Shown here piece by piece: positions 42,246 through 51,960 of a stretch of DNA of 57,444 bases. Numbering within the stretch: position 1 is the first letter of the stretch; every line of letters begins with the position of its first letter. Under the pieces are notes generated by a model. The model did not search any database, was not told where the DNA came from, and worked only from the letters and a program-made list of their open reading frames with translations. The position numbers were made by a program, and so were the translations under genes. The DNA is from Actinomycetes bacterium (GTDB taxonomy: Bacteria; Actinomycetota; Actinomycetes; Nanopelagicales; Nanopelagicaceae), in NCBI GenBank assembly GCA_023252155.1, contig JAHEXJ010000005.1, forward strand, positions 1-57,444. The letters run 5' to 3'.

Positions 42246-44368
42246 ACAAAGAGATACGTTGGCGAATTGGCATGGATACCGGTGGGACTTTCACTGACTT
42301 GGTGGCGTTGTCCGATTCCGGCGAAATGCGACTCGCTAAAGTTAGTTCGACACCCCATAATCCAGCCGAAGCGGTTTTTGTGGCGTTAAGGGACTCCAAG
42401 GTGAATCTAACTGATCAGTTAGATGATTTTGTTCTAGGGACCACGATTGCCACCAATGCCGTAATTATGAGAAGTGGTGCGCCAGTAATATTGCTCACGA
42501 CAGAGGGTTTCGAGGATGTCCTCTATATACAGCGGATTGATCGTCCCGGACGTTATGACTTGCAGTGGGTTAAATCTGATCCGTACGCCAATCGTCAATT
42601 TACGATCGGTGTTCAAGAGCGCGTTCTTGCTGACGGGCAGATACGAAAGGAACTCACTCAATCTGAGATCGAGAGGGTAGTCACACGGATTAGAGAGTTC
42701 TTGCGGATTGAACCAGAGGCGGCAATTGCTGTCTCATACCTCTTTAGTTACGTGAACCCGGAACATGAACGACGAACTGCCGATAGATTACGTGCAGAAT
42801 TTCCAGACACTCCTATTTCGTTATCGAGTGAAGTGTCACCCGTCTGGCGCGAGTACGAGCGAACAGCTACTACTGCGATGGACGCCTACGTAAGTTCCAT
42901 GGTGGGCAGATTTGCAAAGGAACTTGAACAAGGCTTAAGCGTCGAAAGAGTTGGCGGCTGGCATGCGCTCATGAAATCCAACGGTGGCCAAGTGCCTCTT
43001 AGCCATTCTGCAAAGCGTCCAATTGAATTGGTACTTTCTGGTTTAGCGGGCGGCATGATTGCCGGAGCGTATTGGGCCAAGGCTGTTGGCTCCACAAAGG
43101 CAGTTACGCTGGATATGGGTGGCACTAGCGCAGATGTTGGTGTTGTCGTAGATGGTCATTTGCAATACACAGGTCTATTCGAAGTCGAGTGGGGCCTGCC
43201 GATTGCCGTTCCCATCATTGATGTGTCCACTATTGGTGCCGGTGGTAGTTCGATTGCATCGATGGGCGCGGACGGGTTGCTTCATGTTGGTCCTGCAAGC
43301 GCAGGCGCAGACCCAGGCCCAGCATGTTACGGACGCGGCGGCGTTAATGCCACGGTGACGGATGCGAATGTGGTCATGGGGCGGTTGCATCCTGAACATT
43401 TCTTAAATGGCGATTTACTCCTTGATTCCCAACGTGCAAGGGCAAGCATTGACTCTCTTGCTACCGAGCTAAACCTTGATGTTGACGATACTGCCGATGC
43501 GATCCTTTCTCTTGCGGTGGAGAACATGGCCGGTGCAGTTCGTTTGGTAACGGTGGATCGCGGACACGACTATCGAGAATTTGATTTGGTTGCATTTGGA
43601 GGTGCGGGCCCACTGCACGCCGTGGAAATCGCCAAGCGAATGGGAATGCGGAGAGTGATTATTCCTCCAACTCCAGGTCTCGTTTCTGCATTCGGTTCAA
43701 TCATTGCCGATCAGAGAGTTGATCGTCGCACCACTGTGGTTCGCCGCCTAGATCAACCAGACGCTCTCAAGCTGCCAGACATTCTTGCCAAGCTCGCTAC
43801 TGAGGTTCACGATGAGTTATCTCTTCAGAGGCGAGCTGATGAACGTGGTGAAATCGTGGTCACGACATATGTTTCATGCCGATACCTTGGCCAGAATTAT
43901 GAGCAGGAGATTAGGACATATAGAGGCCGTCATGATCAATCATTTGAATCAATGCTTCCGATTGATCCATCGGCACCCAATTTTGTAGATCGACTCTCAG
44001 ACATGTTTCATGCGGCGCATCTTCGTGCATATGGATATGAGATGCGAGATCAAGTTATTCAATCGGTCTACGTGGCGGCTACGGCAACAATTGCGAGTAG
44101 TTCGGTGCAATTCGTTCCCTATGGCGCGGGTGTCGACAAACCCAATCTTGTTAATCGCTCATTACTTACCGCTCCTGGTACTTGGGCTGATGCCGTCGTT
44201 GTAGATCGTAATGATCTTCGGCCAGGTTTCACTTTGGACGGTCCGGCCGTAGTGGAGGAATCGAACTCAACTACTTACGTTCCTCCCGGATATGTACTTG
44301 AAGTCGATTCAACTTACTGCCTCATTATCAATTCGCAAATTGCTCCCACAGTAAGGACTAACTCGTGA
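42242..44368 (+). CDS. HyuA-type hydantoinase/oxoprolinase/carboxylase subunit
   Basis: 708 residues of the HyuA family (ATP-using ASKHA fold), with phosphate-1 motif DTGGTFTDLVALSD at the N-terminus and a second DMGGTSADVGVV motif mid-protein, then GGAGPLHAVEIAKRMG. Family members with HyuB partners open cyclic amides (N-methylhydantoin, 5-oxoproline) with ATP or carboxylate ketones (acetone and acetophenone carboxylases). GTGA overlap with the ABC ATPase gene upstream and with hyuB downstream ties it to the importer. The reaction here cannot be decided from sequence; the neighbouring small Cys protein tilts towards a carboxylase-like complex. Confidence 0.84.
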   Translation: MNKEIRWRIGMDTGGTFTDLVALSDSGEMRLAKVSSTPHNPAEAVFVALRDSKVNLTDQLDDFVLGTTIATNAVIMRSGAPVILLTTEGFEDVLYIQRIDRPGRYDLQWVKSDPYANRQFTIGVQERVLADGQIRKELTQSEIERVVTRIREFLRIEPEAAIAVSYLFSYVNPEHERRTADRLRAEFPDTPISLSSEVSPVWREYERTATTAMDAYVSSMVGRFAKELEQGLSVERVGGWHALMKSNGGQVPLSHSAKRPIELVLSGLAGGMIAGAYWAKAVGSTKAVTLDMGGTSADVGVVVDGHLQYTGLFEVEWGLPIAVPIIDVSTIGAGGSSIASMGADGLLHVGPASAGADPGPACYGRGGVNATVTDANVVMGRLHPEHFLNGDLLLDSQRARASIDSLATELNLDVDDTADAILSLAVENMAGAVRLVTVDRGHDYREFDLVAFGGAGPLHAVEIAKRMGMRRVIIPPTPGLVSAFGSIIADQRVDRRTTVVRRLDQPDALKLPDILAKLATEVHDELSLQRRADERGEIVVTTYVSCRYLGQNYEQEIRTYRGRHDQSFESMLPIDPSAPNFVDRLSDMFHAAHLRAYGYEMRDQVIQSVYVAATATIASSSVQFVPYGAGVDKPNLVNRSLLTAPGTWADAVVVDRNDLRPGFTLDGPAVVEESNSTTYVPPGYVLEVDSTYCLIINSQIAPTVRTNS

Positions 44369-46146
44369 AAACTATGAAGATGTCGACTGAAGTCAACAAA
44401 ATCACATTGACACTTATTCATCGCCAGCTTGTGAACATATGTGATGAGATGGCAGTGTCAATGATGCGAACGGCATACTCGCCGATTTTTTCCGAGGGGT
44501 TAGATTTTTCGACGTTGATTCTTGATCGCGAAGGGCACCTGATCGCAAATGCAGGTTTGAACCCGTCCATGCTTGGTGCTTCTCTCTATGCTGCGACTTG
44601 GATCGTGCGTGAAGTGGGCGCAGAGAATTTCGTTGAAGGCGATGTGTACGTCCATAACGATCCATATCGTGGTGGTAGTCATATGCCTGAGCACATGATG
44701 GTGATGCCAGTTTTTGAGTCCGGAGTGCTCGTTGCCTTCATCGGCAATATTGCACACATGGCTGAGATCGGTGGAATGGCCCCTGGATCATTCGCCGCGA
44801 CAGCTACAGACGTTTATCAAGAAGGACTCAGATTGCCTCCCGTGCTTCTTTATCGCAACGGCGAACCGGTGCAGGATATTTGGCGCATCATCTTGTCGAA
44901 CCACCGCACTCCCAAGGACTCGTGGGGTGACTTACATGCTATGTATGGTTCTCTCAAGATAGGTAGGCGCCGATTACTTCAAATGTTTGAAGATCGAACA
45001 CCCGAAGTGGTAACGCAAGTGTTCTCTGACATTCAGGACTACACCGAGAAGGGCTTACGAGAAAAAATTAGAGCTCTTCCAGATGGCGTTTACTACGGCG
45101 AAGAGTGGTTTGAGGACGATGGAATTACGGCAGTACCAATTGGCGTCAGGCTTAGTCTGATTGTTGATGGCGATGAAATCATTTTTGACTTTACCCGATC
45201 AGATCCGCAAGCCAACGGTCCAATCAATGCGCCATATGTAGTCACGATGTCGGCATCGCTGAACGCCTTGCTTTACATGATCGGGGGAGACCTGCCCGTA
45301 AACGCCGGTTTAAATCGTCCGGTGCGAATTGTGACCAAGGCGGGCACGGTTTGTTGTGTTCGACTTCCTGGATCCTGCGTTGGAGGTCAGACCGAGTACC
45401 AACCAAGAATCATGGAGATGATTATGGGCAGGGTATTCGGGCAAATCTTGCCAGAATTGACTACTGCCGCCAGCGGCAACACATCATTGAACTTCCTTTT
45501 CGGTGGACTAGATCCGAGGACTGGCGATTACTACGCCCATTACCATTTTGAGGCAACTGGTTGGGGAGGTAGAGCCCTTACGGATGGAAATAACGCCACA
45601 ATGCCTCCGCACGCCAATTGTCGCAATACTCCGGTTGAAATCTTCGAGAGCCGATGGCCATGGATTCATGAGAAGTACACATTAGCTAGGCAAGAGGTGG
45701 GTCATGGTGAGCACCGTGGCGGTTCTGGAGTAGTGCGGATTATTGAAGTTGCCGCAGAAACAATTACCGTGAGCGCGCTTTCTGACCGTGCGAGTCAACC
45801 ACCCTGGGGTGCCTTTGGGGGAGGAGACGGAAGTCTTACGCGCATTGACATAAGTCCATCAGGCTCGACGGATTTTGTAAGTTTTCAATCGCACTTCAAC
45901 TTGGTAAGTCCGACAAAATTCACCAATATTCGCCTTCATCGTGGAGATCGAGTTCGTCTCACATCTCCTTCGGGCGGGGGATATGGATTCCCAGAGAAGC
46001 GCGAACCGGAACTAGTTGCGCTGGATGTTCAAGACGGGTACATCACTCGCGAGCAGGCCGCATCCATCTACCAAGTTATCTTGGACGAAAACGGCCGTCC
46101 AAACGACATTTCAACAGCGACCATTCGAAAGGAGCGCGCGCGATGA
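44365..46146 (+). CDS. HyuB-type hydantoinase/oxoprolinase/carboxylase subunit
   Basis: 593 residues of the HyuB family: CDEMAVSMMRTAYSPIFSEG and DLDFST-type start, VHNDPYRGGSHMPEHMMV metal-site-like block, FDFTRSDPQANGPINAP, and a Gly-rich C-terminus ending SPSGGGYGFPEKR. HyuB is the obligate partner of HyuA. The GTG start overlaps the hyuA stop, and its end overlaps the small Cys-protein gene (ATGA), so the three are made together. Confidence 0.86.
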   Translation: MKTMKMSTEVNKITLTLIHRQLVNICDEMAVSMMRTAYSPIFSEGLDFSTLILDREGHLIANAGLNPSMLGASLYAATWIVREVGAENFVEGDVYVHNDPYRGGSHMPEHMMVMPVFESGVLVAFIGNIAHMAEIGGMAPGSFAATATDVYQEGLRLPPVLLYRNGEPVQDIWRIILSNHRTPKDSWGDLHAMYGSLKIGRRRLLQMFEDRTPEVVTQVFSDIQDYTEKGLREKIRALPDGVYYGEEWFEDDGITAVPIGVRLSLIVDGDEIIFDFTRSDPQANGPINAPYVVTMSASLNALLYMIGGDLPVNAGLNRPVRIVTKAGTVCCVRLPGSCVGGQTEYQPRIMEMIMGRVFGQILPELTTAASGNTSLNFLFGGLDPRTGDYYAHYHFEATGWGGRALTDGNNATMPPHANCRNTPVEIFESRWPWIHEKYTLARQEVGHGEHRGGSGVVRIIEVAAETITVSALSDRASQPPWGAFGGGDGSLTRIDISPSGSTDFVSFQSHFNLVSPTKFTNIRLHRGDRVRLTSPSGGGYGFPEKREPELVALDVQDGYITREQAASIYQVILDENGRPNDISTATIRKERAR

Positions 46147-46394
46147 GTTGGGTCGAACTGCGAAAACCATGGCATGACACCAGTGTTGATTATTGCGATG
46201 TCTGCGGCAATTTGCTTATTCACGAGTACTGGGAGTTCAACGCCGGGGGAGAGATCATGCGTGCGTGTCGTGAAGACGATGAGCAACTTTGGGCTCGTCT
46301 CGAAACTTTCCGCGCGACTTACCCGTCAACGACCGAGAATTCTATTTATCGTGCTCGGCTAACTGATACCAAATTTCCCCAAGCGAAGGAGTGA
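46143..46394 (+). CDS. Small Cys-containing protein, possible third HyuAB subunit
   Basis: 83 residues with a DYCDVCGNLLIHEYWEF start and a later MRACRED: a C-x2-C pair and a third Cys, plus nearby His and Asp, suggest a small zinc or iron site. Small metal proteins of this sort accompany HyuA/HyuB in acetone-carboxylase-type complexes (the gamma subunit), so it may be a third subunit. It overlaps hyuB by 4 bases and the U32-like gene follows 5 bases after its stop. I do not recognise a named family with certainty. Confidence 0.68.
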   Translation: MSWVELRKPWHDTSVDYCDVCGNLLIHEYWEFNAGGEIMRACREDDEQLWARLETFRATYPSTTENSIYRARLTDTKFPQAKE

Positions 46395-46399
46395 ATGTC

Positions 46400-47314
46400 A
46401 TGTTGAAAAGTCCACTCGATGTTCCAATATTTCCTTACCAACATGGCGTACCAGTGAGTTCGGGGCATTTTGCCGATGGTGCGCATTTTCGCATCGAAAT
46501 TCCTAGCGTCGAAGGTCCAGCAGTAATGGAAGCGGCACTCGATGCCGCACGGAAGCACAACGTGACGATCAACCGTGTATCGCAAGGTTCAGGTGCGATG
46601 TTGATGAAGAATTCCGAACTCTCCGACATGGCTGCCTTAGGCAGAGAAAATGGAATTGAGGTCTGTCTGTTTGTTGGTCCGCGTGAGTCATTTGATATCG
46701 GAGTCAGCGCGCATTCTTCTGGTGGAGTTGGCTTGTCTGGTCAACTAAGGGGGATCCGTCAACTCTCATACGGTGTTGAAGACGTGATTCGCGCTATTGA
46801 AACTGGTATTCGAAGTTTTCTCATTCCTGACATCGGTTTGCTCGCCATCTTGGCGGGAATGCAACGAGCGGGCGCGATACCTATCGAATGCGTATGGAAG
46901 ATGAGCGTGGCTTTAGCCCCCTCAAACCCAGCTGCCATTCGAGTTCTTGCCGATCTCGGCGCAACAACGGTTAATGTGCCTTCAGATATGTCTTTTGCAG
47001 ATCTCGCTGAAATGAGAGCTGCCGTCGACCTGCCTATCGATCTCTACGTCGAAGCTCCGGACAGTCTTGGCGGTGTAGTTCGTGGACATGAAATCGCTGA
47101 TCTCGTCGCGATTGGTGCGCCGTTGTATGCGAAGTTTGGTCTTCGAAACGCCCGGGATGTATATCCGGTCGCGGACCATAATCTAATGGAAGCGAGTATG
47201 AATGTACGCGCCAAAGTTGCTCGCGCTGCTGTTGCTCTTGAGTGGCTTGCAAGATCTGGAAGCGATGCGATCCAATCAAAGCCTTTTGCTTTAGGGCTAG
47301 CCGTACCGCGTTAA
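46400..47314 (+). CDS. U32-peptidase-like TIM-barrel protein
   Basis: About 304 residues forming a predicted beta/alpha barrel with similarity to the peptidase U32 family (blocks such as VEDVIRAIETGIRSFLIPDIG, LADLGATTVNVPSDMSFADL, VDLPIDLYVEAPDSLGG). The Cys clusters that bind Fe-S or metal in UbiU, RlhA and TrhP proteins are not seen, so it is unlikely to be one of those RNA- or quinone-modifying enzymes. AAGGAG is 8 nt from ATG 46400, so I prefer it over GTG 46391. Last gene of the importer-HyuAB operon; a hairpin terminator follows. The role is unknown; it may be an isomerase or lyase for the imported compound. Confidence 0.7.
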   Translation: MLKSPLDVPIFPYQHGVPVSSGHFADGAHFRIEIPSVEGPAVMEAALDAARKHNVTINRVSQGSGAMLMKNSELSDMAALGRENGIEVCLFVGPRESFDIGVSAHSSGGVGLSGQLRGIRQLSYGVEDVIRAIETGIRSFLIPDIGLLAILAGMQRAGAIPIECVWKMSVALAPSNPAAIRVLADLGATTVNVPSDMSFADLAEMRAAVDLPIDLYVEAPDSLGGVVRGHEIADLVAIGAPLYAKFGLRNARDVYPVADHNLMEASMNVRAKVARAAVALEWLARSGSDAIQSKPFALGLAVPR

Positions 47315-47323
47315 CACGTTCAT

Positions 47324-47373
47324 CAAGGTGCAAATCGCCCCGACGAAAATCTACCGGGGCGATTCACACCTTG
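47324..47373. terminator. Bidirectional hairpin terminator
   Basis: CAAGGTG ... AATCGCCCCG / CGGGGCGATT ... CACCTTG: inner 10-base and outer 7-base arms separated by two unpaired bases per side, between the convergent U32-like gene and the sialidase-like gene. It can serve both strands. Confidence 0.8.
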
Positions 47374-47389
47374 AATAGTGCGTAGGTTT

Positions 47390-49213
47390 TTAGAAATGCA
47401 AGGCGTTAGTGACTACGTCTTGCTGATTAGCTGGGAGTCCATTGAAATTGGTTCCGTAGAACCAATATACATTTTGGGTGTTGTTGGAGTCGGTCCACAT
47501 GGGGTGGGCGACATTGTCTGATCCAACTGCGAGGTCGGTGTAGTCACCGATGAAGCCACCCCGGAACTGGTAGCGAGTATTAACCGGCGCATTTGTTGCC
47601 ACCTGTGTCGCCCCACCTAACTTGCTCACTATGTAGTTCAATTTGCTGTTATTGATGTATGGGCCAGTGACGAGACAATTGATGCTGCCATTGGGATCGA
47701 ACTTGGCACATGACTGCCACGGTGAAACCACATTGGCAAGGTAACTACTGAAATACACATTGCCATTAGAACTAACTGACACTGCCGGGTAGACCGAATC
47801 TGCAGGTGCAGGAGCCGGTGTGGGAATCCCACTGCTATCCGAGTATCCAACAGGTACACGGGTTGCGGTAGTTCCTGGCACAGCCGCTGGGGCAGACCAA
47901 GTCGCTCCACCGTCGCTAGATTTCGAATAGACCGCTTGCGCATGGCAACCAGCTGGTTCAGCTGCGGCATAAGCGCAGAAACTGGACGAGTCGAAAGTCG
48001 TAGCAGTGTTCTTGGTGGATGAGGTCCAAGTCGCGTAGAGCGAGCCATCTGGGCCTGCGGCTACAGCTGGATAACTATTGACTCGGAAATTCGTGTCCTT
48101 AATAATCCCGATGTCTTGCAAGGGAGCAACTGCAGAGGGATTGCTCCACGTAACACCACCGTCCGTGGATTTCACCATGTAGATGCTGTCAGTTGAAGCC
48201 AATCGGGTCGATCCGTCCCAGAAAATGTAGACGCTTCCATCGGGTGCGACCACTGGACGTGACCCTTGACCGTAGAGGACATTGTTTGAGATCGATTGCG
48301 GAGAACTAAACGTCTGGCCGCCATCGGAGGAGTACGAAGTGAAGATCGGCGATTGTACGTAGTTACCCTTCGGAGTGAAAATGAATCTGGTGAAGCTGAC
48401 GTAGACGCGATCGCGGAACGCACTCGATGCATAGTGATCCGCGGCAATCCATTCCTTGTCATTAAATACTGCTGGATTATTTGTCTGCGTAACCCATGAG
48501 GGTTGGGACCACGTCAATGTTCCGCCAGCAATTGTGCCTTTACTTACCTCAACTCCGCTGGCCGGATCATTGCGATTGAAACCAAGGCCCGCGTAGTAAA
48601 CGTGCCCGCGACTATCAAAGGCAACCGCCGGGTCGCCGCCGCCACCGTAAGGTCCGCCAGTAAGGTGCTCAACACCTGGAATTAGAGTTCCCAAATGTTG
48701 TGGATCACTTGAATCGGAAACCCACGACTGTCCGCCGTTGACTGATAAGTAAGCACCTGAATAACCATCCGCTAATGCGCTACATGGTGTTCCGCTAATT
48801 GTGCATGCCCAGGTGCGAGCCACGTAATCATTGGCAGATCCGACGACAATTTGTGGATTGTTTGGATCAACGGCAATGGAAGTCTCGTTCTGTGGCGCGG
48901 CGTTCTGGTCCTGGTTTACCGTGACCGCGGGAAGTAGAACGCTGGTTGGAGATCCGGCAGCGAGAGTCGCTCCATCGGAACCAAGGGCGTCAGCCGCGTT
49001 GATCGCCGTCGCATCTGCGTCGAGGAATGCCGACATTCGGATCTGCAATCCTGCAGTACCGTTTACGGACGCGACCTTGCCCGCCAAAGTGGAAGTGTTG
49101 TATGCGGGTGTTGATGCACTCGCCGTGCCGTAGACGGAAACCGCACTAATTGGAAGAGCGAAGGCAGTTACTGCAAGCACTATCTTGGAGCGATTTCTAA
49201 AGTTTTGAGACAT
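47390..49213 (-). CDS. Secreted sialidase-like beta-propeller (BNR/Asp-box repeats)
   Basis: About 607 residues with a signal peptide (to about residue 33, TASAS). Several Asp-box motifs are visible: SVNGGQSW, SSDGGQTF, STDGGVTW and SSDGGATW, spaced as in a six-bladed sialidase-type propeller. The classical FRIP motif and Arg triad are not obvious, so sialidase activity is not proven; it could be a glycan-binding propeller or another glycosidase. ATG 49213 has GAGAGGAC 7-8 nt upstream; the frame extends to 49279 without similarity. A hairpin terminator follows. Several GCATCG/GCAATCG elements lie upstream. Confidence 0.8.
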   Translation of the reverse strand: MSQNFRNRSKIVLAVTAFALPISAVSVYGTASASTPAYNTSTLAGKVASVNGTAGLQIRMSAFLDADATAINAADALGSDGATLAAGSPTSVLLPAVTVNQDQNAAPQNETSIAVDPNNPQIVVGSANDYVARTWACTISGTPCSALADGYSGAYLSVNGGQSWVSDSSDPQHLGTLIPGVEHLTGGPYGGGGDPAVAFDSRGHVYYAGLGFNRNDPASGVEVSKGTIAGGTLTWSQPSWVTQTNNPAVFNDKEWIAADHYASSAFRDRVYVSFTRFIFTPKGNYVQSPIFTSYSSDGGQTFSSPQSISNNVLYGQGSRPVVAPDGSVYIFWDGSTRLASTDSIYMVKSTDGGVTWSNPSAVAPLQDIGIIKDTNFRVNSYPAVAAGPDGSLYATWTSSTKNTATTFDSSSFCAYAAAEPAGCHAQAVYSKSSDGGATWSAPAAVPGTTATRVPVGYSDSSGIPTPAPAPADSVYPAVSVSSNGNVYFSSYLANVVSPWQSCAKFDPNGSINCLVTGPYINNSKLNYIVSKLGGATQVATNAPVNTRYQFRGGFIGDYTDLAVGSDNVAHPMWTDSNNTQNVYWFYGTNFNGLPANQQDVVTNALHF

Positions 49214-49240
49214 AAACCATGTCCTCTCGAGACTTACTTG

Positions 49241-49292
49241 GCAATCGACTAAGTGAGCCGATTGCAAACAACGTAGCACCGCATCGCAATCG
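49241..49292. promoter_or_regulatory. Repeated GCAATCG element upstream of the secreted propeller gene
   Basis: GCAATCG at 49241-49247, its inverse CGATTGC at 49259-49265 (7-base arms), and a second direct copy at 49286-49292. It lies 28-79 bases upstream of the ATG at 49213, in a promoter position. Possible operator. Confidence 0.4.
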
Positions 49293-49399
49293 GCAAAAGA
49301 AAAACAGAGGTCAATTTCTCAAAAACATGGTCATAAATAAATAGTCCCTCGATTAGAGGACTTCATTTAACTGACTGGACGATGAACTCGAAACTTTAA

Positions 49400-49486
49400 T
49401 GTCAAGCATCAACCGAACATGCCGTCAAGCATCAGCCGAACATATGTAAAGGAAGTGGTGAACACGATATGTCAAGGAACTGGTGG
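49400..49486. repeat. Two adjacent pairs of 20-21 bp near-perfect direct repeats
   Basis: Pair 1: GTCAAGCATCAACCGAACAT at 49400 and the same with one change (G for A) at 49423-49442. Pair 2: ATATGTAAAGGAAGTGGTGA at 49441 and ATATGTCAAGGAACTGGTGG at 49466, differing at 3 positions. All four units begin with a TGTCAAG-like core and are spaced 23-25 nt. The block sits 19 bases downstream of the tRNA-Lys 3' end. It recalls the multiple short repeats at IS21-type insertion-sequence ends, but no transposase is present, so a relic or solo end is the most that can be proposed. Confidence 0.7.
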
Positions 49487-49504
49487 AGTAATACATAAAA
49501 AAAG

Positions 49505-49577
49505 TGCGTTGTGAGGGACTCGAACCCCCGACCCGGTGATTAAGAGTCACCTGCTCTACCAACTGAGCTAACAACGC
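49505..49577 (-). tRNA. tRNA-Lys (CTT)
   Basis: 73-nt cloverleaf on the minus strand: acceptor GCGTTGT/ACAACGC, D arm GCTCAGTTGGTAGAGC, anticodon stem GGTGA/TCACC with loop CTCTTAA (anticodon CTT, reading AAG), T arm GGGGGTTCGAGTCCC. Discriminator A, CCA not encoded. Confidence 0.96.
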
Positions 49578-49651
49578 GTGCCGTTCGTGCGGATCAGACC
49601 CTATCAGCGTCGAGGGGGTTGATTTCACAGGTTAAAGAGACACCATTGAGC

Positions 49652-50667
<1,016 letters not shown>

Positions 50668-51162
50668 TTACGGATGGTTTCGATAACGGTCGTACGAGTC
50701 GTGAATTTCTTTCTCAGCCTCTTCGCGTCCGACCCACATTGCACCTTCAACGCTCTTGCCGGGCTCTAGATCTTTGTAGACCTCGAAGAAGTGCTTGATT
50801 TCAAGGCGATCGAACTCGGGAACATCGGTGATTTCTCGGATGTGCTCTTTGCGGACGTCACCTGCTGGAACGCAGAGGAGTTTGTCATCCCCGCCTGCCT
50901 CATCGCGCATGCGGAACATGCCGACGACGCGGCATTTCACGACACAACCAGGGAATGTCGGCTCGTCGAGCATGACAAGAGCGTCGATGGGGTCGCCATC
51001 GAGTCCAAGGGAGTCGTCGACGAAGCCGTAATCCCATGGGTAGCGGGTGGACGTGAAGAGCATGCGGTCCAGGCGGATCTTGCCTGTCTCGTGGTCGACT
51101 TCGTATTTATTACGGCTGCCTGCCGGAATTTCGACAATGACGTCAAAGGTCATCTGGGACAC
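50668..51162 (-). CDS. ppa: Inorganic pyrophosphatase (class I)
   Basis: 164 residues: [18 protein letters not shown] start, and the metal/pyrophosphate site [19 protein letters not shown] characteristic of soluble class I enzymes. Hydrolyses PPi to drive biosynthesis. The frame is open to 51228 but would run into the tRNA-His gene; AAGGAG is 6 nt from the GTG at 51162, which I take as the start (giving MSQMTFDV). Upstream of the P-II gene in the same orientation. Confidence 0.95.
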   Translation of the reverse strand: MSQMTFDVIVEIPAGSRNKYEVDHETGKIRLDRMLFTSTRYPWDYGFVDDSLGLDGDPIDALVMLDEPTFPGCVVKCRVVGMFRMRDEAGGDDKLLCVPAGDVRKEHIREITDVPEFDRLEIKHFFEVYKDLEPGKSVEGAMWVGREEAEKEIHDSYDRYRNHP

Positions 51163-51183
51163 GGCAAACTCCTTACTTAATAG

Positions 51184-51259
51184 TGGGGTGAGCGACGGGG
51201 CTCGAACCCGCGACATCTCGGACCACAACCGAGTGCTCTACCAGCTGAGCTACGCCCAC
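51184..51259 (-). tRNA. tRNA-His (GTG)
   Basis: Cloverleaf on the minus strand: acceptor GTGGGCG/CGCTCAC, anticodon stem CTCGG/CCGAG with loop TTGTGGT (anticodon GTG), T arm GCGGGTTCGAGCCCCGT. Discriminator is C and CCA is encoded (51184-51186). The base before the acceptor (51260) is G on this strand, giving the G-1:C73 pair typical of tRNA-His. Confidence 0.96.
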
Positions 51260-51292
51260 CATGAGGTGCCAATACTACCTGCCTATTTCTCT

Positions 51293-51922
51293 CTATTTGT
51301 CTCCATCTTTATCGGCCTTCACGGGTGCGAATTGACCCGCAATTTCGCGGAGCATGTCAGCATCTGGCCCCGGGGCCGCGACGAATATTGCCTCGCGATA
51401 GAACTTCAATTCGTTGATCGAATCTTTAATGTCTCCGAGAGCGCGGTGGTTGCCGCTCTTTGCTGGTGCATTGAAATAGACCCGTGGAAACCAACGTCGT
51501 GCTAGTTCCTTGATCGATGAAACATCCACGGTCCTGTAGTGCAAATATTCGCTGAGGCGAGTCATATCGCGGGCGATGAAATTACGGTCGACACTTACGG
51601 AGTTGCCTGCGAGGGGGGACTTGCCTGGCTGGACACCTGCGCTGACTAGATAGGCAAGGATTTGCTCTTCAGCCGAGGATGCCGAGATTCCATTGGGAAT
51701 TTCGGTGATGAGTCCTGAATTGGTATGCATCGCGGTGACGAAATCGTTCATCCCGGCCAGTTGCCAGGCATCTGCCCGGATGACCACGTCCACGCCCTCT
51801 CCGACGATATTGAGGTCGGCATCGGTCACCAGGACGGCGATTTCAACAAGGGCGTCGGTCTCGAGGGACAGGCCCGTCATTTCGCAGTCGATCCAGACTA
51901 GATGTGGAGCCTCATTTGCCAT
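51293..51922 (-). CDS. orn: Oligoribonuclease
   Basis: 209 residues of the DEDDh exonuclease family: Exo I LVWIDCEMTGL (Asp11, Glu13), Exo II SPLAGNSVSVDRNF, and Exo III NHRALGDIKDSINEL with catalytic His and Asp. Degrades 2-5 nt RNA and pGpG to mononucleotides. The ATG at 51922 lacks a Shine-Dalgarno sequence but has TAAAGT exactly 6 nt upstream, as for a leaderless gene. It is divergent from pstC. Confidence 0.94.
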   Translation of the reverse strand: MANEAPHLVWIDCEMTGLSLETDALVEIAVLVTDADLNIVGEGVDVVIRADAWQLAGMNDFVTAMHTNSGLITEIPNGISASSAEEQILAYLVSAGVQPGKSPLAGNSVSVDRNFIARDMTRLSEYLHYRTVDVSSIKELARRWFPRVYFNAPAKSGNHRALGDIKDSINELKFYREAIFVAAPGPDADMLREIAGQFAPVKADKDGDK

Positions 51923-51928
51923 GGCGCC

Positions 51929-51934
51929 ACTTTA
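51929..51934 (-). promoter_or_regulatory. -10 box of the leaderless orn transcript
   Basis: TAAAGT on the minus strand, 6 nt (GGCGCC) before the ATG at 51922; the same hexamer and spacing as the hydroxyproline operon promoter. No good -35. Confidence 0.5.
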
Positions 51935-51960
51935 GATGGTCATTCACGGCTCCACGCGGA

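Noticed and set aside
49400-49486. CRISPR array
   Set aside because: Only two pairs of different short repeats with 3-5 base spacing, no unique spacers and no cas genes.
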